64,000 nucleotides of DNA from Acidimicrobiaceae bacterium (GTDB lineage: Bacteria > Actinomycetota > Acidimicrobiia > Acidimicrobiales > JAUTXP01): positions 1 to 64,000 of the forward strand of contig JAUTXP010000013.1 in assembly GCA_030837965.1 (NCBI GenBank). Direction: 5' to 3'. The notes under the pieces are model-generated. The model searched no databases. It had not been told where the DNA came from and saw only the letters and a list, made by a program, of their open reading frames with translations. A program made the translations under genes and the position numbers. Below are positions 60,659 through 64,000 of this stretch, piece after piece; position 1 is the stretch's first letter; the number at the start of each line of letters is the position of its first letter.

Positions 60659-60838
60659 GTGACTGCTGTGCAATTGACGGGGATACGAGCCCTGCTCCCC
60701 ACCCTCTCGGGTCCCCGCAGTCACGGGGCGGTCCTCCAGGCGGCTCGGCCGGCCTTCCGTCGTCGTTGACGGTGTGGGCCCCGGAGCTTTGCGTCCCCGC
60801 CTTCCGACGGGTTTGCCATTGACAAGAGCGACTGCTCG
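60659..60838 (-). promoter_or_regulatory. Cyclic-di-GMP-I (GEMM) riboswitch of pilA1
   Basis: The transcript has the class signature: GGCAAACC (60810-60817), a hairpin CCCGUC-GGAA-GGCGGG with GNRA loop, GGGACGCAAAGC (GCAAAGC at 60786-60792), a P3 arm ending in a CCGUC/GACGG hairpin, and GGCCGAGCCGCCUGGAGG. The base at the G20 position is G, as for c-di-GMP. GUGACUGC (60717-60724) can pair with GCAGUCGC at the 5' side (60828-60835) or with GCAGUCAC (60659-60666) next to the AAAGGA ribosome-binding site. Confidence 0.9.
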
Positions 60839-60845
60839 CAAGACA

Positions 60846-60875
60846 GGTATCGCCCCTGGCGCGCGTTGACTTGAG
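60846..60875 (-). promoter_or_regulatory. Sigma-28/WhiG-like promoter of pilA1
   Basis: On the minus strand CTCAAG (60870-60875), 15 bases, GGCGATACC (60846-60854). Transcription would begin near 60838, just before the riboswitch. Confidence 0.75.
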
Positions 60876-60944
60876 TGCTTTTCGCGCCCAACGCGGCCGA
60901 ATGACTAGGTGCTTCGAAAGCGCCTGCGCCTCGCCCCGGGACGC

Positions 60945-60978
60945 GAAGAGGGCGGGCCCCGAAGGGCCCGCCCTCTTC
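60945..60978 (-). terminator. Hairpin after pilA2
   Basis: Perfect 15-bp stem GAAGAGGGCGGGCCC / GGGCCCGCCCTCTTC with a C(UUCG)G tetraloop in the mRNA, 16 bases after the stop; very stable. No U-run. Confidence 0.75.
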
Positions 60979-60994
60979 ATCAAGCAGGTGTGGC

Positions 60995-61492
60995 TTACCA
61001 GCCGGTCTTCACACCGGTGATGGTGGCCGACGTGCCGTCCTCACCGTTGCAGGTCAGGTTGGCCTTGTAGTAGTAGGTCCCGGCTGCGGTGCCGGTCGCG
61101 ACCTCGAGCATGCTGAAGTTCGTGCCCGACTTGGACACCTTGCCGATGCAGACGGCGTTGTTGTCAGCGGCAACCATGGCCGGCTTCAGGACGACGCCGA
61201 CCGCGGCCGTGGTGCCGTTGCCTGCGGCATAGGTCAGCGAGGACTCGATGCCGGTCAGGGTGGCGACGGTGGCCGTATAGGCCTGGTTGTCGGTGTAGTA
61301 CGTCTTCTCAGCCGTGAGGGTGTTGCGGATGTCGCTCTGGGCCGCACGGTCCTGGGCCCGCTGACGGGCGCCGAGGAAGGTGGGGATGGCGATCGCCAAC
61401 AGGATGGCAATGATCAGCACGACGACCATGAGCTCGATGAGGGTGAAGCCGTCCTCATCCCGCTCCAGCCGCTTGCGCAGGGTATGAAGCAT
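60995..61492 (-). CDS. pilA2: Type IV major-type pilin 2
   Basis: 165 residues, same architecture as pilA1: site RDEDG/FTLIELMVV with Glu20 at +5, DIRNTLTAEKTYYTDNQ in place of DIRNALTAEKTFYTDNQ, and a head ending ATITGVKTGW as in pilA1. Two Cys (AVCIGKVSK, LTCNGEDG). Separate promoter, riboswitch and 3' hairpin. Confidence 0.94.
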   Translation of the reverse strand: MLHTLRKRLERDEDGFTLIELMVVVLIIAILLAIAIPTFLGARQRAQDRAAQSDIRNTLTAEKTYYTDNQAYTATVATLTGIESSLTYAAGNGTTAAVGVVLKPAMVAADNNAVCIGKVSKSGTNFSMLEVATGTAAGTYYYKANLTCNGEDGTSATITGVKTGW

Positions 61493-61510
61493 TTGGATTG
61501 TTGTCCTTTC

Positions 61511-61680
61511 GTGACTGCAATTGACGGGTTGCGAGTCCTGCTCCCACCCTCTCGGGCTCCCCGCAGTCACGGGGCGGTCCTCCAGGCAGCTCGGCCGGCC
61601 TTCCTCTCCGCCGAGAGGGATGGGCTCCGTGGCTTTGCGTCCCCGCCTTCCAACGGGTTTGCCTTTGTCAGAGCGACTGC
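61511..61680 (-). promoter_or_regulatory. Cyclic-di-GMP-I (GEMM) riboswitch of pilA2
   Basis: GGCAAACC, hairpin CCCGUU-GGAA-GGCGGG, GGGACGCAAAGCC, and a P3 arm whose terminal hairpin is CCUCUC/GAGAGG instead of CCGUC/GACGG: compensatory change that supports the structure. GUGACUGC (61563-61570) can pair with GCAGUCGC (61673-61680) or with GCAGUCAC (61511-61518) beside the ribosome-binding site AAAGGA. Confidence 0.9.
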
Positions 61681-61690
61681 TCGCAAGACA

Positions 61691-61720
61691 GGTATCGCCA
61701 CCGCCATGGCCCGCCTTGAG
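61691..61720 (-). promoter_or_regulatory. Sigma-28/WhiG-like promoter of pilA2
   Basis: On the minus strand CTCAAG (61715-61720), 15 bases, GGCGATACC (61691-61699). Confidence 0.75.
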
Positions 61721-61745
61721 CGAATTCTCTCGATAGGGCATGACA

Positions 61746-61777
61746 GAGCGGCGGACCCCCGAGGGGGCCCGCCGCTC
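61746..61777 (-). terminator. Hairpin after pilA3
   Basis: GAGCGGCGG and CCGCCGCTC arms enclosing a C-rich/G-rich inner stem (46-60 against 63-77 of this hundred), about 35 bases after the pilA3 stop. Strong GC hairpin. Confidence 0.65.
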
Positions 61778-61812
61778 GTGCACGACAAAAGCTGTGCAGT
61801 AAGGAGTGCTGC

Positions 61813-62310
61813 CTACCAGCCGGTCTTGACGCCGACCGTCGGGGCGGCCGCGCCGTCCTCGCCGGAGCAGCTCAAGCTGGCCTTGTAGTAGTAGGTGCCT
61901 GCATTGGTTCCGGAGGCCACGTCGAGGACGCTGAAGTTGGCGCCCGACTTCGAAGCCTTCGAGATGCAGATGCCGTTGTTGTCACCAGCGACGGTGCCCG
62001 CCTTGAGGGCGACGCCGACCGCAGCCGTGGTGCCGTTGCCGGCCACATAGGTGAGGGCGGCCTCGATGCCGGACAGGGTGGCCGTGGTGGCCGTGTAGAC
62101 CTGATTGTCGGTGTAGAAGGTCTTCTCGGCAGTCAGGGCATTGCGGATGTCGCTTTGGGCCGCACGGTCCTGGGCCCGCTGGCGGGCGCCGAGGAAGGTC
62201 GGGATGGCGATCGCCAAGAGGATGGCGATGATGAGCACGACGACCATGAGCTCGATGAGGGTGAAGCCGTCCTCATCCCGCTCCAGCCGCTTGCGCAAGG
62301 TGTGAAGCAT
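61813..62310 (-). CDS. pilA3: Type IV major-type pilin 3
   Basis: 165 residues: site RDEDG/FTLIELMVV with Glu20 at +5. The head is the most divergent of the three riboswitch-controlled pilins (GICISKASKSGANFSVLD, LSCSGEDGAAAPTVGVKTGW) but keeps the two Cys and the GW C-terminus. Separate promoter and riboswitch. Confidence 0.94.
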   Translation of the reverse strand: MLHTLRKRLERDEDGFTLIELMVVVLIIAILLAIAIPTFLGARQRAQDRAAQSDIRNALTAEKTFYTDNQVYTATTATLSGIEAALTYVAGNGTTAAVGVALKAGTVAGDNNGICISKASKSGANFSVLDVASGTNAGTYYYKASLSCSGEDGAAAPTVGVKTGW

Positions 62311-62323
62311 CTGGGTTCCTTTC

Positions 62324-62493
62324 GTGACTGCAATGGATGTGCGAGTCGCTGGCCCCTTGCCCTCTCGGGTCCCCGCAGTCACGGGGCGGTCCTCCAGGCA
62401 GCTCGGCCGGCCTTCCGTCGCCGTTGACGGTGTGGGCCCCGGTGCTTTGCGTCCCCGTCTCCCAACGGGTTTGCCCTTGTTCGAAGCACTGCT
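62324..62493 (-). promoter_or_regulatory. Cyclic-di-GMP-I (GEMM) riboswitch of pilA3
   Basis: GGGCAAACC, hairpin CCCGUU-GGGA-GACGGG (GNRA loop), GGGACGCAAAGC, P3 arm with CCGUC/GACGG, and GGCCGAGCUGCCUGGAGG. GUGACUGC (62375-62382) again matches GCAGUCAC (62324-62331) near the ribosome-binding site. The 5' partner is shorter here (GCAGUGC, 62486-62492), so the switch balance may differ. Confidence 0.88.
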
Positions 62494-62502
62494 CGCATGC
62501 CT

Positions 62503-62533
62503 GGTATCGGACGGTTCGCGACCACCCCTTGAG
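62503..62533 (-). promoter_or_regulatory. Sigma-28/WhiG-like promoter of pilA3
   Basis: On the minus strand CTCAAG (62528-62533), 16 bases, TCCGATACC (62503-62511). Spacing is one base longer than in the other three copies. Confidence 0.7.
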
Positions 62534-62678
62534 CGGCGAGATGTCGAATGACTCGTTGGGACTAGCCGGTCCATAGTCAGGCCCGGTCGACAGCCCGGGC
62601 GCGCCAGTGGCCGCCCCGGAGGCGGCCAAATGAGCAAGCGAGGTACAAGCGACGTGCAAGCCACATGCGCGCCCTCGC

Positions 62679-62728
62679 CTTCTTGTCGGGACGCGCCGGC
62701 TGGGGGTTGAACTGAGCCTGACAAGAAG
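62679..62728. repeat. Inverted repeat after pilA4
   Basis: CTTCTTGTCGGG (62679-62690) and CCTGACAAGAAG (62717-62728) pair over 12 bp with one G-U, loop 26 bases, 38 bases after the pilA4 stop. It may terminate the pilC-pilA4 transcript. The loop side contains GAACTGAGCCTGAC, also found at 55550-55563. Confidence 0.55.
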
Positions 62729-62766
62729 CGGGGCTCGGCGGGGCTCGGCGGGGTCGGCGCGGCGGG

Positions 62767-63264
62767 CTAGTTGGGCCAGGCGCTCTGCCAGCCGGGGTCG
62801 GTGATCAACGGGACCGAGCAGGTGGCGCCGCTGGGCACGACGGCCTGATAGTGGGTGCCGGTCGACGAGCCCGACATGATGTCGCGCAGGTAGTAGCAGC
62901 GTCCGGCCTTGCTGCGGCCCACCACAACCACGGTCTGGGCCGTGCTCGGGTAGTCCTGCACCTCGATGTAGACGACGCCGGGCGCCTCGGACCCGTCGAG
63001 CGCGGAGTTGGTCCACTGGAGCGCGGGCTCCAACGTCCGCATGGCTACAGGGTCCGCCGTGTAGCTCTGCTTCTCGTTGTAGTAGACGCGCGCCGCGGTG
63101 AAGGCGTTGCGCACGTTGGACGCCACCGCCCTGTCGTTGGCCGTCTTCTTGGCCCCCATAAAGGTCGGGATGGCCACGCCCAACAGCACGGCGATGATCA
63201 GCACCACCACCATGAGCTCGATCAGGCTGAAGCCGTCCTCGGTCCCCTGCCCCCCTGCGTGCAC
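62767..63264 (-). CDS. pilA4: Type IV pilin 4 (without riboswitch)
   Basis: 165 residues from GTG 63264. Prepilin site TEDG/FSLIELMVVVLIIAVLLGVA with Glu16 at +5; the helix matches pilA1-3 but the head is different (YYNEKQSYTADPVAMRTLEP, RCYYLRDIMSGSSTGTHY, ATCSVPLITDPGWQSAWPN). It follows pilC by 14 bases and has no leader of its own, so it is expressed with the pilus machinery instead of through the c-di-GMP switch. Confidence 0.9.
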   Translation of the reverse strand: MHAGGQGTEDGFSLIELMVVVLIIAVLLGVAIPTFMGAKKTANDRAVASNVRNAFTAARVYYNEKQSYTADPVAMRTLEPALQWTNSALDGSEAPGVVYIEVQDYPSTAQTVVVVGRSKAGRCYYLRDIMSGSSTGTHYQAVVPSGATCSVPLITDPGWQSAWPN

Positions 63265-63278
63265 CGGTTTCCGCCCGT

Positions 63279-64000
63279 CTACTTGATGAGCTTGATGATG
63301 TTGAACATCGGCATGTAGAGCGACACGACCATGCCGCCGACGGCGCCGCCGAGGACGACGATGAGGGCAGGCTCGAGCAGCGACGTCAACGCGGCCACGG
63401 TGGCCTCGACCTCTTGCTCGTAGAACTCGCCGATCTTGTCGAGCATGGTGTCGACCGCGCCCGTCTCTTCGCCCACGGCCAGCATCTGCGTGACCATGGC
63501 CGGGAAGATGGCGTGCTCGGCCATGCGCTTGGCGATGGGCTCGCCCTGCTTCACGCCGTCCTGCACGTCGTGCACGGCGCGCGAGGCCACGGTGTTGCCC
63601 ACCGTGTCGGCCGTGATCTCCAACGACTCGAGGATGGGGACGCCGGAGCGCAGCAGCGAGGCCAGCGTGCGGGCGAAGCGGGTGAGCGCCGTCTTGTGCA
63701 CGAGCTTGCCGAAGACCGGCACCTTCAGCTTGAAGGCGTCGAACACGGCCCGGCCCTTGTCGGTCTCGATCCACCGCTTGAACAAAAAGACGGACACGGC
63801 CATGAGCACCAGCACGATGGGGAAGGCGGTGACCAGCACAGAGGACACCAGCAGCAGCAACCGGGTCGGCAGCGGCAGCGTCCCGCCCAAGTCGTGGTAG
63901 AGGCCCTTGAACATCGGGACGATGAACAACAGCATGGCCGTGACGATGCACAGCACCAGGGCCAGCACCGCGACCGGGTAGGTCATGGCCGACTTGATCT
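63279..64000 (-). CDS. pilC: Type IV pilus inner-membrane platform protein PilC (3' part)
   Basis: C-terminal 240 residues of a GspF/PilC-family protein; the gene continues past the right edge in frame (IKSAMTYPVAVLALVLC). Membrane helices and the second T2SF domain are visible: FARTLASLLRSGVPILESLEIT, QMLAVGEETGAVDTMLDKIGEFYE, EPALIVVLGGAVGGMVVSLYMPMF. It recruits the extension/retraction ATPases to the pilus base. Confidence 0.95.
   Translation of the reverse strand, partial: IKSAMTYPVAVLALVLCIVTAMLLFIVPMFKGLYHDLGGTLPLPTRLLLLVSSVLVTAFPIVLVLMAVSVFLFKRWIETDKGRAVFDAFKLKVPVFGKLVHKTALTRFARTLASLLRSGVPILESLEITADTVGNTVASRAVHDVQDGVKQGEPIAKRMAEHAIFPAMVTQMLAVGEETGAVDTMLDKIGEFYEQEVEATVAALTSLLEPALIVVLGGAVGGMVVSLYMPMFNIIKLIK

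Noticed and set aside
60659-62493. The pilin leaders as cGAMP-type (GEMM-Ib) riboswitches
   Set aside because: The nucleotide at the position equivalent to G20 is G in all three, as in c-di-GMP aptamers; cGAMP types carry A there. Ligand preference still needs measuring.
62735-62766. GCTCGGCGGG short repeats after pilA4 as a regulatory array
   Set aside because: Only two to three imperfect units in very GC-rich sequence; no other support.

Overview
The window is high-GC, gene-dense bacterial chromosome from an actinomycete-type organism (Actinomycetota). The 16S rRNA fragment, the gene orders infC-rpmI-rplT-trmH-pheST-argCJBDFRGH and carAB-pyr, an actinobacterial integration host factor (mIHF), a helicase-dead PriA and TANNNT -10 boxes all fit. 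Acidimicrobiia or a neighbouring deep class is my inference, not something the sequence proves. I see no insertion sequences, prophage, CRISPR array or tRNA genes. Almost everything after 4 kb lies on the minus strand, with very tight packing: ATGA/GTGA four-base stop-start overlaps are the rule.

Layout: 1-1.5 kb, 5' three quarters of a 16S gene with its promoter and boxA leader, read leftwards; 1.6-3.9 kb, a class A penicillin-binding protein with PASTA domains; 3.9-12.8 kb, an alkyladenine glycosylase gene and the complete arginine cluster argCJBDFRGH behind an ARG-box promoter; 12.9-19.7 kb, pheST, a PAS histidine kinase, a TrmH-type methylase and the infC-rpmI-rplT ribosomal operon; 19.9-24.3 kb, a DUF1844 gene, a second SpoU methylase, a small secreted protein and a DUF1800/DUF1501 secreted pair; 24.4-37.9 kb, a long housekeeping run (cold-shock-like protein, hisG, riboflavin genes, mog, rpe, rsmB, fmt, def, priA, metK, coaBC, rpoZ, gmk, mihF); 38-47 kb, the pyrimidine operon pyrR-B-C-carA-carB-pyrD-pyrF behind a PyrR-binding leader; 47-52.3 kb, nusB-efp-pepQ and aroQ-B-K-C; 52.4-64 kb, a type IV pilus cluster (three minor-pilin genes, a pilP-like gene, pilO, a pilM-pilN fusion, a helix-turn-helix gene, pilD, four pilin genes and the 3' part of pilC).

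The most striking region is the pilus cluster. Three consecutive pilin genes (pilA1-3) are separate transcription units, each with a WhiG/FliA-like (sigma-28-type) promoter (CTCAAG, 15-16 bases, CGATACC or its near match), a cyclic-di-GMP-I (GEMM) riboswitch whose switching strand can pair either with the aptamer or with the region next to the ribosome-binding site, and a strong GC hairpin after the stop. A minor-pilin operon carries the same promoter class without the riboswitch. Since WhiG is controlled by c-di-GMP through RsiG in other actinobacteria, this suggests c-di-GMP control of pilin synthesis at both transcription and translation.

Other notable signals: six copies of a 31-bp near-perfect palindrome (arms CTTTTCCACAGCA/TGCTGTGGAAAAG) at gene ends, one translated as the C-terminus of RibH; a PyrR leader whose terminator sits inside the first codons of pyrR; non-canonical starts (ATC for infC, probable CTG for gmk and trmH in CTGA overlaps); and a hairpin that would mask the pyrD ribosome-binding site.
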